A DNA stretch of 64,000 nt from an uncultured Lachnospiraceae bacterium (GTDB taxonomy: Bacteria; Bacillota; Clostridia; Lachnospirales; Lachnospiraceae): positions 1-64,000 of the forward strand of contig CANAPP010000002.1 in NCBI GenBank assembly GCA_947363565.1, given 5' to 3'. A model generated the notes under the pieces. That model made no database searches, had not been told where the DNA came from, and worked only from the letters and a program-made list of their open reading frames with translations. How positions within the stretch are numbered: position 1 is the first letter of the stretch; each line of letters opens with the position of its first letter. Shown here piece by piece: positions 24,745 to 35,460 of the stretch. Position numbers and translations under genes: made by a program.

Positions 24745-26334
24745 ATGGCTGGCAAGAAAAAGAACAAAAAGAGGGAAGAGTTCATCGAGGACATTGATGA
24801 TTTTGATGATATCGGGGATATGGACGATATGGACGATATTGAGGAGGCTGTCAGGGAGATTTATGATGATGACCTGTCTTTTAAGGGCAGTCCGGATAAG
24901 AAGAACGGGAAAAGAAAGCGCAGGCGCAGGAAGAAAGGCGGTGCAGGTAAGACGGTGCTGATCTCCCTGGGCGTGGTTACGGCGCTTCTGGCTGCCGCTT
25001 ATTTTGGAGTGGCGATGTATTTTAACAGTCATTTTATGTTTGATACGAAGATCAACGGCGTGGATTTTTCACTGAAGGATGTCAGCGAGGTGGAGAGCTA
25101 CCTGAAGAAGCAGGTGTCGGATTACACGCTGACATTAGAGGAGTCGGATGGGAGCAGAGAGGTGATCAAAGGCTCAGATATCGACATCGAGTTTACTTCG
25201 GGAGAGCGCCTGCGGCAGCTTGCCGAGGGGCAGCCTAAGCTTCTCTGGGTGAAGTCCTTATGGGAGCCGACAGAGATTGAGGCGAAGGTCGGCGTTAAGT
25301 ATGATACGGCTAAGCTTGATGCAGTGATCGGGAATCTGAAATGTATGGACAAGAAGAAGCAGAAGTCGTCGAAGAATGCCTATCCGGCTTTTAAGGATGG
25401 CAAGTTCGAGGTGGTGCCGGAGGTCATCGGGACGAAGATTGACGAAGAGAAGTTCAAGGCGGCTGTCACGAAGACCATCGACGGTTTCCAGAGCAATGTG
25501 AACCTCAGGGAGGAGGACTGTTATATCCTGCCTAAATATACGTCGGAGTCGGAGGAAGTGGCTGAGGCGGCGGAGAAGATGAACAGCTATCTGGGTGCCG
25601 AGATCACTTATGATTTCGGCTCGGAAAAAGAGGTTGTGGATGCCGCGGTCATCTCAGAGTGGATCAAGATCAACAAAAAAAAGATGAAGGTTTCATTTAA
25701 CCAGGATGATGTGAAGGAGTTTATCAAGAGCCTGGCGGAGAAGTATGATACAAAGTATAAGGCAAAGAAATTCACGACGGCGGACGGCGACACGGTGAAG
25801 GTGGAAGGCGGAAGCTACGGCTGGCAGATCAACCAGGACGCAGAGTACGAGCAGCTCACGAAGGACATCAAGAAGGCGCAGGTTGTCACCCGGGAGCCGA
25901 AGTATACGAGTAAAGCTGCTTCCCATGGAGGCGCGGGAGTGGGCAATACTTATGCGGAGGTTGACCTTACGGACCAGCATATGTATTTTATCAAAAACGG
26001 CAAGGTCGTATTGGAGACGGACGTTGTTACGGGCAATCCCAATAAAGGGAATGCTACGCCCCAGGGAGTCTATACGCTGTCCTATAAGACAAGGAATGCT
26101 ACCCTCAGGGGAGAGAAGAAGGCGAACGGGGAATATTCCTATGAGACTCCGGTGAAATACTGGATGCCGTTTAACGGCGGCATCGGCTTCCATGACGCTA
26201 CATGGCAGCCTACTTTCGGCGGGGAAAGGTATAAAAGCCACGGCTCCCACGGATGTGTGAATATGCCGGAGGGAAAAGCGGCGAAGCTTTACGACCTGAT
26301 CAGTGCAGGCATACCGGTAGTGTGCCATTATTAG
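24745..26334 (+). CDS. L,D-transpeptidase with peptidoglycan-binding region
   Basis: 529 residues. A very acidic start (DDFDDIGDMDDMDDI) and a basic stretch (KRKRRRRKKG) precede one membrane segment near 66-92. Two long extracellular domains follow, of the type fused to YkuD enzymes in clostridia. The C-terminal YkuD domain has the catalytic motif HGSHGCVNM with C504. Such enzymes make 3-3 cross-links in peptidoglycan or attach proteins to it. Ribosome binding site GAGGAG. Standing alone before tgt. Confidence 0.92.
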   Translation: MAGKKKNKKREEFIEDIDDFDDIGDMDDMDDIEEAVREIYDDDLSFKGSPDKKNGKRKRRRRKKGGAGKTVLISLGVVTALLAAAYFGVAMYFNSHFMFDTKINGVDFSLKDVSEVESYLKKQVSDYTLTLEESDGSREVIKGSDIDIEFTSGERLRQLAEGQPKLLWVKSLWEPTEIEAKVGVKYDTAKLDAVIGNLKCMDKKKQKSSKNAYPAFKDGKFEVVPEVIGTKIDEEKFKAAVTKTIDGFQSNVNLREEDCYILPKYTSESEEVAEAAEKMNSYLGAEITYDFGSEKEVVDAAVISEWIKINKKKMKVSFNQDDVKEFIKSLAEKYDTKYKAKKFTTADGDTVKVEGGSYGWQINQDAEYEQLTKDIKKAQVVTREPKYTSKAASHGGAGVGNTYAEVDLTDQHMYFIKNGKVVLETDVVTGNPNKGNATPQGVYTLSYKTRNATLRGEKKANGEYSYETPVKYWMPFNGGIGFHDATWQPTFGGERYKSHGSHGCVNMPEGKAAKLYDLISAGIPVVCHY

Positions 26335-26406
26335 GCAGAAAGCCGGGGGTTGTGCTGACCGCCTGATGGTATTACAGATTCCAGGATTCAGGATCCGGGG
26401 AACAGA

Positions 26407-27567
26407 ATGATCATAGAAAAGGATAATCGCATGTATGAATTGCTGAAAACGGACGGGGCGGCGAAGCGCGGCAGGCTTATTACTGTGCACGGCATCGTTG
26501 AAACCCCGGTATTTATGAATGTGGGGACTGCGGCGGCCATCAAAGGCGCGGTTGCCACAACAGACCTTAGAGAGATCGGGACACAGGTGGAGCTGTCGAA
26601 CACCTATCATCTCCATGTGCGCCCCGGGGATAAGGTGGTGAAAAGCTTAGGCGGCCTTCACCGGTTCATGGCCTGGGACCGGCCGATCCTTACAGATTCC
26701 GGCGGATTTCAGGTATTCTCGCTGGCAGGGCTTAGAAAGATTAAAGAGGAGGGCGTTTATTTTCACTCCCATATCGACGGAAGAAAGATATTCATGGGGC
26801 CGGAGGAGAGTATGCAGATACAGTCCAATCTGGCGTCCACGATAGCGATGGCTTTCGATGAGTGCCCTTCCAGTGTGGCAGACAGGGAGTATATGGAGCG
26901 GTCTGTGGACCGGACAACCAGATGGCTTGTGCGCTGCAAGGTAGAGATGCAGCGTCTGAACAGTCTCCCGGACACACTCAACCCGCAGCAGCTTCTTTTC
27001 GGAATCAATCAGGGCGGCGTGTATGAGGACATCCGTATCCGGCACGCCAGGGAGATTGCGCGCCTTAACCTTGACGGCTACGCGGTGGGAGGCCTGGCGG
27101 TGGGAGAGACCCACGAGGAGATGTACCGGATCCTTGATGCAGTTGTGCCCTATCTTCCTAAAGATAAGCCGACTTATCTCATGGGCGTGGGTACGCCGGA
27201 GAATATCCTGGAGGCGGTGGACAGGGGCGTTGACTTCTTCGACTGCGTGTATCCCAGCCGCAACGGCCGGCACGGCCATGTCTATACGGACCGGGGAAAG
27301 CTTAATCTGTTCAACGCCAGATATGAGCTGGATGAAAGACCCATCGAGGAGGGCTGCCAATGTCCGGCCTGCCGGAATTATTCCAGAGCCTATATCCGCC
27401 ATCTGCTGAAAGCTAAAGAGATGCTGGGGATGCGTCTTTGCGTGCTCCACAACCTGTATTTTTACAACACGATGATGGCTGAGATCCGCGGAGCTATTGA
27501 GGCAGGGACGTATAAGGAGTATAAGGACAGAAAAATTGCCGGGATGAGGAGCAAAAGTACCTCCTGA
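26407..27567 (+). CDS. tgt: Queuine tRNA-ribosyltransferase
   Basis: 386 residues; an internal ATG at 26431 (MYELLKTDG) is also possible. It exchanges guanine 34 in GUN tRNAs for preQ1. The active-site aspartate region DSGGFQVFS, the nucleophile region FDCVYPSRNGRHGHVYT and the zinc site CQCPACRNYSRAYIRHL are all intact. It lies upstream of yajC, a common bacterial pairing, here with a separate promoter between them. Confidence 0.96.
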   Translation: MIIEKDNRMYELLKTDGAAKRGRLITVHGIVETPVFMNVGTAAAIKGAVATTDLREIGTQVELSNTYHLHVRPGDKVVKSLGGLHRFMAWDRPILTDSGGFQVFSLAGLRKIKEEGVYFHSHIDGRKIFMGPEESMQIQSNLASTIAMAFDECPSSVADREYMERSVDRTTRWLVRCKVEMQRLNSLPDTLNPQQLLFGINQGGVYEDIRIRHAREIARLNLDGYAVGGLAVGETHEEMYRILDAVVPYLPKDKPTYLMGVGTPENILEAVDRGVDFFDCVYPSRNGRHGHVYTDRGKLNLFNARYELDERPIEEGCQCPACRNYSRAYIRHLLKAKEMLGMRLCVLHNLYFYNTMMAEIRGAIEAGTYKEYKDRKIAGMRSKSTS

Positions 27568-27601
27568 CTTTATAAAATATATATGAATTGCTAAATTTTA
27601 C

Positions 27602-27630
27602 TTGATGAAACAGGTAATATTGTGTATGAT
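27602..27630 (+). promoter_or_regulatory. Predicted sigma-A promoter of yajC
   Basis: TTGATG (27602-27607), a 17-base spacer, TATGAT (27625-27630). Confidence 0.65.
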
Positions 27631-27666
27631 AGCAATAGCGTTTAAATTTAGTAGGAGGAATGGATT

Positions 27667-27975
27667 ATGTTCAGTTTAGCAGCGCAGAATGCAGCCGCAC
27701 CCAGCGGTATTGTCCTGATTTTAGTTTATGTAGCTATTTTTGCCGGCTTTTATTTTATCTTTATGAGGCCCCAGAAGAAGGAGCAGAAGAGAGTCCAGGC
27801 GATGCTTGCGGACCTGGAGGTAGGTGATACCGTGCTTACGACGAGCGGTTTTTACGGCGTAGTCATCGATATCACTGACGGAGATGTGATCGTGGAGTTC
27901 GGAAGCAACAGAAACTGCCGTATCCCGATGCAGAAGGCAGCGATCGCGCAAGTGGAGAAAGCTGCGGCAGAGTAG
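27667..27975 (+). CDS. yajC: YajC, preprotein translocase accessory subunit
   Basis: 102 residues. One membrane segment (GIVLILVYVAIFAGFYFIFMRPQKKEQ, about 15-40) carries the family motif FxxRPQKK, followed by a small cytoplasmic domain (LEVGDTVLTTSGFYGVV). It associates with SecDF-type proteins, which are not in this window. Ribosome binding site TAGGAGGAA. Confidence 0.93.
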   Translation: MFSLAAQNAAAPSGIVLILVYVAIFAGFYFIFMRPQKKEQKRVQAMLADLEVGDTVLTTSGFYGVVIDITDGDVIVEFGSNRNCRIPMQKAAIAQVEKAAAE

Positions 27976-28019
27976 GACAAGGCCCAGCGGTGACACAGAT
28001 GTGGCAAGGAAGATTACGG

Positions 28020-28052
28020 AGAAGGATTTTCATACAGAAAGTCCTTCTTTTT
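28020..28052 (+). terminator. Terminator after yajC
   Basis: agaagga (28020-28026) pairs with tccttct (28042-28048), followed by T-rich sequence. Confidence 0.7.
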
Positions 28053-28124
28053 AACTGTTTTTTAGGCAATCTGCTATTAGACAAGATATAACAGTTATGG
28101 TAAACTATGGATTTAAGGCAGCAA

Positions 28125-28152
28125 TTGAAGAGATTGCAATGGATTCTATAAG
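28125..28152 (+). promoter_or_regulatory. Predicted promoter of glgP
   Basis: TTGAAG (28125-28130), a 16-base spacer, TATAAG (28147-28152), close to the start codon at 28182. Confidence 0.55.
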
Positions 28153-28181
28153 ATTAGATTATCATATGTAGGAGGAAGACT

Positions 28182-30443
28182 ATGCTTAGAGATGAATTGA
28201 ACAATCTTGTACAGAGGAGAAGCCAGAAGACGATCAGTGAAGCAGATGACCGGGAAATTTACGGCGCTCTGCTGGAATATACGAAGGAGAAGCTTGAACA
28301 GACACCGGCTATCCAGGGCAGTAAAAAATTATATTATATATCGGCAGAATTTTTGATCGGGAAACTTTTATCCAACAATCTGATCAATCTTGGCCTATAT
28401 GATGAAGTAGCAGAGCTTTTAAAAGAGAATGGAAAAGATCTGGCGCATATTGAGGAGATTGAGCCGGAGCCGTCTCTTGGAAACGGGGGACTTGGAAGGC
28501 TTGCAGCGTGTTTTTTGGATTCCATCGCTACGCTGGGGTTATCCGGGGACGGAATCGGGCTCAACTACCATATGGGACTTTTTAAGCAGGTGTTTGAGAG
28601 CCGCAGACAGAAGGAAATGCCGAATCCGTGGATTGAGCCGGAAGGATGGCTTCGTGACACAGGCATTTCTTTTGAAGTGCCTTTTAAAGACTTCACACTG
28701 ACATCCGTTCTTTATGATATCGATGTGGCAGGATATGAGAACGGAAAGAACAAGCTTCATCTGTTCGATGTAAAGGGAGTCGATGAAAGTATCATAAGGG
28801 ATGGGATTTCCTTTGATAAAAAGGAAGTGGCGAAGAATCTGACGCTTTTCCTCTATCCGGATGACAGCGATGAGGCGGGAAATCTCCTTCGGATCTACCA
28901 GCAGTATTTTATGGTGTCAAGCGGCGCGCAGCTTATCTTAAAAGAGTGCGAGGAGAAAGGATACGAGCTTAGAAAGCTTCATGAACATGTGGCAGTCCAG
29001 ATCAATGATACCCATCCGTCCATGGTGATCCCGGAGCTTATCCGTCTGCTGGTGCAGAAGAATATTGATTTCAACGAGGCCATAGAGATCGTGGAAAAGA
29101 CTTGTGCCTACACGAACCATACCATCCTTGCGGAAGCGCTGGAGAAGTGGCCGCTCCATTATCTGGAGCAGGTGGCGCCTCAGATCGTGCCGATCATCAA
29201 AGAGCTGGATGTGCGGGTGAAGGCGAGATTCCATAATCCGGAAGTAGCTATCATCGATGTGCAGAACCGCGTACATATGGCGCATATGGATATTCATTAC
29301 GGATACAGTGTAAACGGTGTGGCAGCGCTTCACACGGAGATACTGAAAAATTCCGAACTTAAGCCATTTTATGACATTTACCCACAGAAGTTCAACAATA
29401 AGACTAACGGTATTACTTTTCGACGCTGGCTCCTTCACTGCAACCATGAGCTTACCCGGTGGATTGGGAAGCATATAGACGGTTTCAGGAAAGATGCGGA
29501 TAAGCTTGAGGGACTTCTTAAGATTGTGGATGATGAGGCGGCTCTTGATGAGCTGCTTGAAGTAAAGCATGAGAAGAAGAGGCAGCTCTCTGCGTACCTT
29601 AAGGAGACGCAAGGGTTAGCGCTTAATCCGGATTCGATCTTTGATATCCAGGTGAAAAGACTTCATGAGTATAAGAGACAGCAGATGAACGCATTGTATG
29701 CGATCTATAAATATCTGGAGATCAAGGCGGGAAGGAAACCTGCCACACCGATCACGATGATCTTCGGGGCGAAGGCGGCTCCGGCTTACCATATCGCCAA
29801 GGATATCATCCATCTGATCCTTTGTATCCAGAAGCTTACGGAGAGTGATCCGGAGGTAGCGCCGTACTTTCATGTAGTGATGGCGGAGAATTATAATGTC
29901 ACGATGGCAGAGCACTTAATTCCGGCCTGCGATATCTCCGAGCAGATATCTCTCGCATCTAAGGAGGCATCAGGGACCGGCAATATGAAGTTTATGTTAA
30001 ACGGTGCGGTGACCATCGGAACAGAAGACGGAGCGAATGTGGAGATCCATGAGCTGGTAGGAGATGACAATATCTATATCTTTGGTGAGTCCAGTGATCA
30101 GGTGATCGCACATTATAAAAACTATGATTACCGGGCGGCGGATTATTATATCCATGATGCGCAGATCAGGGAGCTGATCAATTTTATCATCAGTCCTGAG
30201 ATGATGAAGATCGGGGAGCCTTATCATCTGCTTCGGATCCATGCGGAGCTGATCCAGAAGGACTGGTTTATGACTCTTCTTGATCTTAAAGATTATATCA
30301 CAGCCAAGGAGCGGGCATACAAAGATTATGAGGACCGCAGGGCGTGGAGCAGGAAGATGCTTGTGAATATCGCGAAAGCAGGATATTTTTCTTCAGACCG
30401 GACGATTGCCCAGTATAATGAAGATATCTGGAAATTGAAGTAA
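28182..30443 (+). CDS. glgP: Glycogen/alpha-glucan phosphorylase
   Basis: 753 residues. It releases glucose 1-phosphate from the ends of glycogen-like glucans. Seen are [19 protein letters not shown], the substrate loop [27 protein letters not shown] and the PLP lysine in [27 protein letters not shown]. It is about 50-90 residues shorter than E. coli or animal enzymes, mainly at the N-terminus, as in other clostridial forms. No other glycogen gene is adjacent. Ribosome binding site AGGAGGA; a terminator follows. Confidence 0.95.
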   Translation: MLRDELNNLVQRRSQKTISEADDREIYGALLEYTKEKLEQTPAIQGSKKLYYISAEFLIGKLLSNNLINLGLYDEVAELLKENGKDLAHIEEIEPEPSLGNGGLGRLAACFLDSIATLGLSGDGIGLNYHMGLFKQVFESRRQKEMPNPWIEPEGWLRDTGISFEVPFKDFTLTSVLYDIDVAGYENGKNKLHLFDVKGVDESIIRDGISFDKKEVAKNLTLFLYPDDSDEAGNLLRIYQQYFMVSSGAQLILKECEEKGYELRKLHEHVAVQINDTHPSMVIPELIRLLVQKNIDFNEAIEIVEKTCAYTNHTILAEALEKWPLHYLEQVAPQIVPIIKELDVRVKARFHNPEVAIIDVQNRVHMAHMDIHYGYSVNGVAALHTEILKNSELKPFYDIYPQKFNNKTNGITFRRWLLHCNHELTRWIGKHIDGFRKDADKLEGLLKIVDDEAALDELLEVKHEKKRQLSAYLKETQGLALNPDSIFDIQVKRLHEYKRQQMNALYAIYKYLEIKAGRKPATPITMIFGAKAAPAYHIAKDIIHLILCIQKLTESDPEVAPYFHVVMAENYNVTMAEHLIPACDISEQISLASKEASGTGNMKFMLNGAVTIGTEDGANVEIHELVGDDNIYIFGESSDQVIAHYKNYDYRAADYYIHDAQIRELINFIISPEMMKIGEPYHLLRIHAELIQKDWFMTLLDLKDYITAKERAYKDYEDRRAWSRKMLVNIAKAGYFSSDRTIAQYNEDIWKLK

Positions 30444-30482
30444 AGTTTGCATCCGGAAACGGATGCTCTGTGATGACAGGAG

Positions 30483-30525
30483 AGATCTTGCTGTCCATGT
30501 AAGTATGGGTGGCAGGGTCTTTTTG
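30483..30525 (+). terminator. Terminator after glgP
   Basis: The 16 bases at 30483-30498 pair fully with 30505-30520, allowing G:T pairs, followed by five T. Confidence 0.8.
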
Positions 30526-30601
30526 TGATATGTATAATTTATCTAAAGCAGGGTTCTTATTTGTTAGGTAATATGTTAAAGTAAAAGAAAAAAGGAAATC
30601 G

Positions 30602-31885
30602 ATGATAATGAAGAACTATGTAATCAAAGGAAATATCTGTTACAGCGAATCAAGGGAAGAGCTGTGTATAACAGAAAATGGCTATGCCGTGTGTGAGGAC
30701 GGAAGGTGCGCCGGGGTGTATGACACACTCCCAAAAGAATATGAGACGCTGCCTTGCTATAATTACGAAGACAAAATAATCATCCCCGGGCTTGTGGATC
30801 TGCATGTACATGCGCCGCAGTATGCATTCCGCGGTATGGGCATGGATCTGGAGCTGATTGACTGGCTGAATACGCATACATTTGTGGAAGAGGCAAGGTA
30901 CGGGGATTTGGAATATGCAGGAGAGGCATATGACATTTTCGCAGAGGACCTGAAAAACAGCGCAACCACGAGGGCATGCATTTTCGGGACTATCCATACG
31001 CAGGCGACGCTCCTGCTGATGGAAAAGCTGGAGGAGACGGGGATTAAGGCTTATGTCGGGAAAGTGAATATGGACAGGAACAGTCCAGAGTATCTGTGTG
31101 AGGAGAGTGCTGAAAAGTCGGAAAAAGACACGGAAGAGTGGCTGCTTAAAAGTCAGGGATTTAAAAATATAAAGCCTGTGCTGACCCCGAGATTTACCCC
31201 GTCATGTACGGATGAACTGCTGGAGAGGCTGTCGGGGCTGCAGAAGAAATACAGACTGCCGGTACAGTCGCATTTGTCTGAGAACCTGGGTGAAATTGAA
31301 TGGGTGAAAGAGCTGTGCCCGGGTACGGCGTATTACGGAGAGACTTACGACCGCTATGGTCTGTTTGGGAACTCCTGCCCGACAATCATGGCCCACTGCG
31401 TCCACTGCGGGGAAGAAGAGACAGAGCTGATGCGAAGGCAGGGGGTATTTATCGCCCATTGCCCGGAATCCAACGCGAACCTCTCTTCCGGCGTGGCACC
31501 GGTAAAGAGGTATCTGGAAAAAGGGATGAAGGTAGGGCTTGGGACAGATGTTGCGGCAGGCTCCTCCCTGTCTGTCTTCAAGGCGATGGCTCTGGCGGTG
31601 CAGTGTTCCAAACTCAGATGGAGGCTTTATGACCAGTCGGTGCTGCCGCTGACAATGGAGGAAGTGTTTTTTATGGCGACAAAGGGCGGAGGAGAATTCT
31701 TTGGAAAAGTCGGGAGCTTTGAAGAAGGGTACGAGTTTGACGCAGTGGTGCTCGATGACAGTATGCTAAGACATCCTCGAAAGCTGAGCGCGAAGGAACG
31801 CTTAGAACGGCTGATCTATCTGGCCGACGAGCGCTGTATCGCGGCAAAGTTCGTGGACGGCCAGGTGATATTCCGGGAGAGTTAA
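30602..31885 (+). CDS. guaD: Guanine deaminase (amidohydrolase family)
   Basis: 427 residues. It converts guanine to xanthine and ammonia. The metal motif PGLVDLHVHAPQYAFRG is the form typical of guanine deaminases (HVHAPQ). QSHLSENLGEIEWV, the HCVHC region and GLGTDVAAGSSLS complete the amidohydrolase metal site. The first ATG at 30602 has AAAAGGAA in front. It opens the nucleoside salvage region; the broken regulator follows directly. Confidence 0.9.
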   Translation: MIMKNYVIKGNICYSESREELCITENGYAVCEDGRCAGVYDTLPKEYETLPCYNYEDKIIIPGLVDLHVHAPQYAFRGMGMDLELIDWLNTHTFVEEARYGDLEYAGEAYDIFAEDLKNSATTRACIFGTIHTQATLLLMEKLEETGIKAYVGKVNMDRNSPEYLCEESAEKSEKDTEEWLLKSQGFKNIKPVLTPRFTPSCTDELLERLSGLQKKYRLPVQSHLSENLGEIEWVKELCPGTAYYGETYDRYGLFGNSCPTIMAHCVHCGEEETELMRRQGVFIAHCPESNANLSSGVAPVKRYLEKGMKVGLGTDVAAGSSLSVFKAMALAVQCSKLRWRLYDQSVLPLTMEEVFFMATKGGGEFFGKVGSFEEGYEFDAVVLDDSMLRHPRKLSAKERLERLIYLADERCIAAKFVDGQVIFRES

Positions 31886-31935
31886 GATGAGATTGAAACA
31901 GCAGTTGATGGAGATTATAGGGAAACCATCAGCGG

Positions 31936-32322
31936 ATGGGGCGTGTGTATTACTTTATGGATTTCACGAGAATGTATATTGTCGGTGATTTTGAGATATT
32001 TGCGGAAATCCCGGAGTACTGCATCTCCATATGCGCGGCGAAGGACTGCAGGCTGCTTAAGATTCCGGCGGAGAGTTATATGAGCTGGATACGCCGCGAT
32101 GAGAACGCGCTGTTTCTCCGAATGAAAAATATTATGGCTACGCTTACTTCCGAGCGGATAGTTGACCGGGAGTATATATTCATGAGCTGCACGGAAAGGC
32201 TGGCGGATTATCTGCTCAAATCGTACAGGAACGGAAAAAAGGACGGCTATATCTCGAATGAAAACGGAAAAATCATGCTTTCGCAGGAACAGTTTTTAAA
32301 GTTAAAACAATATAAAGAATAG
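31936..32322 (+). pseudogene. Remnant of a Crp/Fnr-family regulator
   Basis: 128 residues that match only the middle of such regulators: the end of the cyclic-nucleotide-type barrel (GDFEIFAEIPEYCISICAAKDCRLLKIPAESYMSWI) and the dimer helix (ENALFLRMKNIMATLTSERI, CTERLADYLLKSY). The first half of the sensor domain is missing: upstream, the frame opened by the ATG at 31887 encodes unrelated residues and ends at a TGA. The DNA-binding domain is cut off just where it begins ([18 protein letters not shown], stop). It can bind no DNA as it stands. It lies between guaD and deoB. Confidence 0.75.
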
Positions 32323-32339
32323 GAAGGAAGGGTATTAGT

Positions 32340-33530
32340 ATGAAGAAGTACAGACGTATATTTACGATTGTTGTGGATTCTCTTGGCGTAGGCGCGCTGC
32401 CGGACGCGGCGGATTACGGCGATGCAGGGACGGATACTCTGGGGCATATCTCCCAGCGGATGGATAAGTTTGTTATCCCAAACCTTACGAAACTCGGACT
32501 GGCGAACCTTCATCCCTTAAAGCAGGTGGAGGCAGTGAAAGAGCCGATGGGATATTATACATACCTTTATGAGGCAAGTACCGGGAAAGATACAATGACC
32601 GGCCACTGGGAGATGATGGGGCTTTATATTACAAAACCTTTTCAGACATTTACGGAGACCGGATTCCCTAAGGAGCTTATAGATGAGTTGTCACAGAGGA
32701 CAGGGCGGACCATTATCGGAAATAAGAGCGCCAGCGGAACAGAGATTTTAGAGGAGCTGGCGGAAGAAGAGATTGCCACAGGGCATATGATCGTGTATAC
32801 TTCGGCGGATTCCGTTCTGCAGATCTGCGGAAATGAAGAGACTTTCGGGCTTGAGGAGCTGTACCGGTGCTGCGAGATTGCCCGCGAGATCACGATGAAA
32901 GACGAGTGGAAGGTGGGGCGCGTCATCGCAAGACCCTATGTGGGAAAGAAGAAAGGGGAGTTTAAGCGTACGAGCAACCGCCATGATTACGCGTTAAAGC
33001 CTTACGGAAGGACTGCGCTCAATGTGCTTAAGGATGCCGGGCTTTCAGTGATATCGGTGGGGAAGATCTTTGACATCTTTGACGGGGAAGGGCTTACCGA
33101 ATCCAATAAGTCCAAAAGCTCGGTACATGGGATGGAACAGACGATTGAGATTGCGAAAAGAGATTTTGAAGGGCTCTGCTATGTGAATCTTGTGGATTTT
33201 GATGCTTTGTGGGGGCACCGCAGGGATGTGGAAGGCTATGCGAAGGAGATTGAAAAGTTCGATGTAAAGCTGGGAGAGCTGCTAAAGCTTTTGCAGGAGG
33301 ACGACCTTCTGATCATCACGGCGGACCACGGAAATGACCCGACCCATACGGGTACAGACCACACAAGGGAAAAAGTGCCGTTCCTTGCCTATTCCCCGTC
33401 CATGGAAGGGTGCGGGAAACTTAAGGACGCGGAGACCTTTGCGGTGATCGGTGCGACGATTGTCGACAATTTCGGGCTTGCTATGCCAGAAAGAACGATT
33501 GGAAGTTCTATGCTTGGAAAATTAAAGTAA
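32340..33530 (+). CDS. deoB: Phosphopentomutase
   Basis: 396 residues, alkaline phosphatase superfamily. It interconverts (deoxy)ribose 1- and 5-phosphate in nucleoside breakdown. Metal-site stretches are [28 protein letters not shown], the threonine in [15 protein letters not shown], and [22 protein letters not shown]. Ribosome binding site GGAAGGAAGGG. deoC follows 90 bases later; the two act in sequence. Confidence 0.96.
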   Translation: MKKYRRIFTIVVDSLGVGALPDAADYGDAGTDTLGHISQRMDKFVIPNLTKLGLANLHPLKQVEAVKEPMGYYTYLYEASTGKDTMTGHWEMMGLYITKPFQTFTETGFPKELIDELSQRTGRTIIGNKSASGTEILEELAEEEIATGHMIVYTSADSVLQICGNEETFGLEELYRCCEIAREITMKDEWKVGRVIARPYVGKKKGEFKRTSNRHDYALKPYGRTALNVLKDAGLSVISVGKIFDIFDGEGLTESNKSKSSVHGMEQTIEIAKRDFEGLCYVNLVDFDALWGHRRDVEGYAKEIEKFDVKLGELLKLLQEDDLLIITADHGNDPTHTGTDHTREKVPFLAYSPSMEGCGKLKDAETFAVIGATIVDNFGLAMPERTIGSSMLGKLK

Positions 33531-33620
33531 ACGAAAAAAGGAGTCAGGTAGTTTGTCAGCATCATGAGGGCATTGTTGGTTAGTATTGTTTCGCTATTTT
33601 AAGAAAGAGAGGATATATTT

Positions 33621-34289
33621 ATGAAGAGAGAGGACATTTTAAAGCTTGTTGACCACACGTTGCTTGGGCAGGCAGCGACATGGGAGGAAATCCGGGGGAT
33701 ACTTGATGATGCCATAAAGTATGATGCTGCGTCCGCCTGCATCCCGGCATCTTATGTCAGGCAGGCGGCAGAGTATGTGGAGGGGAAACTTCCAATCTGC
33801 ACCGTTATCGGATTCCCCAACGGGTATAGCACTGCGGCGGTAAAGGTCTTTGAGACGAAGGATGCGGTTGAGAACGGAGCCGAGGAGATTGACATGGTGA
33901 TCAATATCGGGTATCTGAAAGACAAAAGGTATCAGGAAATTGAAGACGAGATCCGCCAGGTCCACGAGGCCTGCGGGGGGAAGATACTGAAGGTGATCAT
34001 CGAGACATGCCTTCTCACGGAAGAAGAGAAGATCAAGATGTGCGAGATTGTCACGGGTGCGGGAGCGGAATACATCAAGACATCCACGGGATTTTCCACC
34101 GGGGGAGCTACGCTTGCGGATGTAAAGCTTATGCGGGAGCATGTGGGAAAGGATGTAAAAGTGAAGGCGGCAGGAGGCATCTCGTCCTTTGACGACGCGC
34201 AGGAGTTTGTAAAAGCCGGGGCAGACAGGCTCGGCACAAGCAGGCTGGTGAGGATCATGAAAAATACGGATTCGGGTTCCGGATACTAA
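33621..34289 (+). CDS. deoC: Deoxyribose-phosphate aldolase
   Basis: 222 residues, TIM barrel. It splits deoxyribose 5-phosphate into glyceraldehyde 3-phosphate and acetaldehyde. The Schiff-base lysine lies in [15 protein letters not shown], and a second catalytic lysine in [17 protein letters not shown] near the start is typical. Ribosome binding site AAGAGAGGA. The next gene starts 15 bases after the stop. Confidence 0.96.
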   Translation: MKREDILKLVDHTLLGQAATWEEIRGILDDAIKYDAASACIPASYVRQAAEYVEGKLPICTVIGFPNGYSTAAVKVFETKDAVENGAEEIDMVINIGYLKDKRYQEIEDEIRQVHEACGGKILKVIIETCLLTEEEKIKMCEIVTGAGAEYIKTSTGFSTGGATLADVKLMREHVGKDVKVKAAGGISSFDDAQEFVKAGADRLGTSRLVRIMKNTDSGSGY

Positions 34290-34304
34290 GGAGAAAAATT
34301 GGTT

Positions 34305-34604
34305 ATGAATGTATCGATGATCATTGAGATGGTGGGGTATACAGGCTCTGTCCTGGTCGTGGTGTCCATGCTGATGTCTTCGGTGGTAAGGCTCAGGGTG
34401 ATCAATACAGTAGGGAGCGGTATCTTTGCTGTATATGCGCTGATCATCCATTCTTATCCGACGGCTCTTATGAACTTCTGCCTGGTGACCATCAATATCT
34501 ACAATCTCATTAAGCTCGGCAGGAAGGAGCAGGCTCATGCCGACTATCTGAAGAAAATGGGGTTTGCCAAAGAAAAGGACAGATATGTTAAAAGGATAAA
34601 TTGA
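34305..34604 (+). CDS. YgjV-like small membrane protein
   Basis: 99 residues from the ATG at 34305 with AAGGAGAA nine bases upstream; a TTG at 34299 is also in frame. Three hydrophobic segments: about 5-22 (EMVGYTGSVLVVVSMLM), 30-47 (VINTVGSGIFAVYALII) and 50-66 (PTALMNFCLVTINIYNLI). The end is charged. It resembles the YgjV family, function unknown. It is co-directional with deoC and followed by a terminator. Confidence 0.75.
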   Translation: MNVSMIIEMVGYTGSVLVVVSMLMSSVVRLRVINTVGSGIFAVYALIIHSYPTALMNFCLVTINIYNLIKLGRKEQAHADYLKKMGFAKEKDRYVKRIN

Positions 34605-34611
34605 TGCTCTA

Positions 34612-34649
34612 AACTGTCATGCCCGTGACCGGGGATGGCAGTTCTTTTT
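34612..34649 (+). terminator. Terminator after the YgjV-like gene
   Basis: aactgtcat (34612-34620) pairs with atggcagtt (34635-34643), followed by a T-run. Confidence 0.75.
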
Positions 34650-34751
34650 GTTGTTAATGCAGGAAAATGTGTGGAGATTCCGGCGGCGAGATGTTATGAT
34701 AGAAGAAAGGAAAATCGAAAACAGAGAAAAATGAAAAAGGAGGATGATTTT

Positions 34752-35453
34752 ATGGGAACACCACATAATGGGGCCGAAAAGGGGCAGATTGCAAAGACGG
34801 TTTTAATGCCGGGAGACCCTCTGCGGGCAAAGTATATCGCGGAGACTTACCTGGAACATCCGGTATGCTTTAACGAAGTCCGGAATATGCTGGGATATAC
34901 GGGAACTTACCAGGGGAAGGAGATTTCCGTTATGGGCGGCGGCATGGGGATGCCGTCTATCGGGATTTACAGCTATGAGCTGTATCATTTTTATGATGTG
35001 GAGAAGATTATACGGATTGGCTCGGCGGGGGCAATGCAGGATGATGTGGACGTGATGGACATTGTCATCGCCATGGGAGCCTGCACTAACTCCAACTATG
35101 CCGAGCAGTACGGGATTCCGGGAACATTTGCGCCGATACCGGACTATGGGCTTTTAGAGGGGGCGGTAGGAGCGGCAAGGAAGAGAGGGGCGAACGTGAA
35201 AGTGGGAAATGTCCTTTCTTCCGATGTATTCTATAATGACAGGGAGGATTTTAACGACCGTTTCCGCAGGATGGGCGTGCTGGCGGTTGAGATGGAGGCT
35301 GCGGCCCTCTATATGAATGCAGCCAGAGCAGGAAAGAAAGCCCTCTGTATCCTTACAATCTCCGACCATCTCTACAAGGAGGCGGCGCTCAGTGCAAAGG
35401 AGCGCGAGACCGGATTTAACCAGATGATGGAGATTGCGCTGGAGATTGCGTAG
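34752..35453 (+). CDS. deoD: Purine-nucleoside phosphorylase, DeoD type
   Basis: 233 residues from the ATG at 34752 behind AAAAGGAGG; upstream in-frame ATGs are rejected. It cleaves purine (deoxy)nucleosides with phosphate to the base and (deoxy)ribose 1-phosphate. Trimeric-type motifs are VLMPGDPLRAKYIA, GMGMPSIGIYSYELY, RIGSAGAMQ, AVEMEAAALYM and ISDHL. Its product feeds DeoB and DeoC just upstream, and released guanine feeds GuaD. Confidence 0.96.
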   Translation: MGTPHNGAEKGQIAKTVLMPGDPLRAKYIAETYLEHPVCFNEVRNMLGYTGTYQGKEISVMGGGMGMPSIGIYSYELYHFYDVEKIIRIGSAGAMQDDVDVMDIVIAMGACTNSNYAEQYGIPGTFAPIPDYGLLEGAVGAARKRGANVKVGNVLSSDVFYNDREDFNDRFRRMGVLAVEMEAAALYMNAARAGKKALCILTISDHLYKEAALSAKERETGFNQMMEIALEIA

Positions 35454-35460
35454 CGGATAG

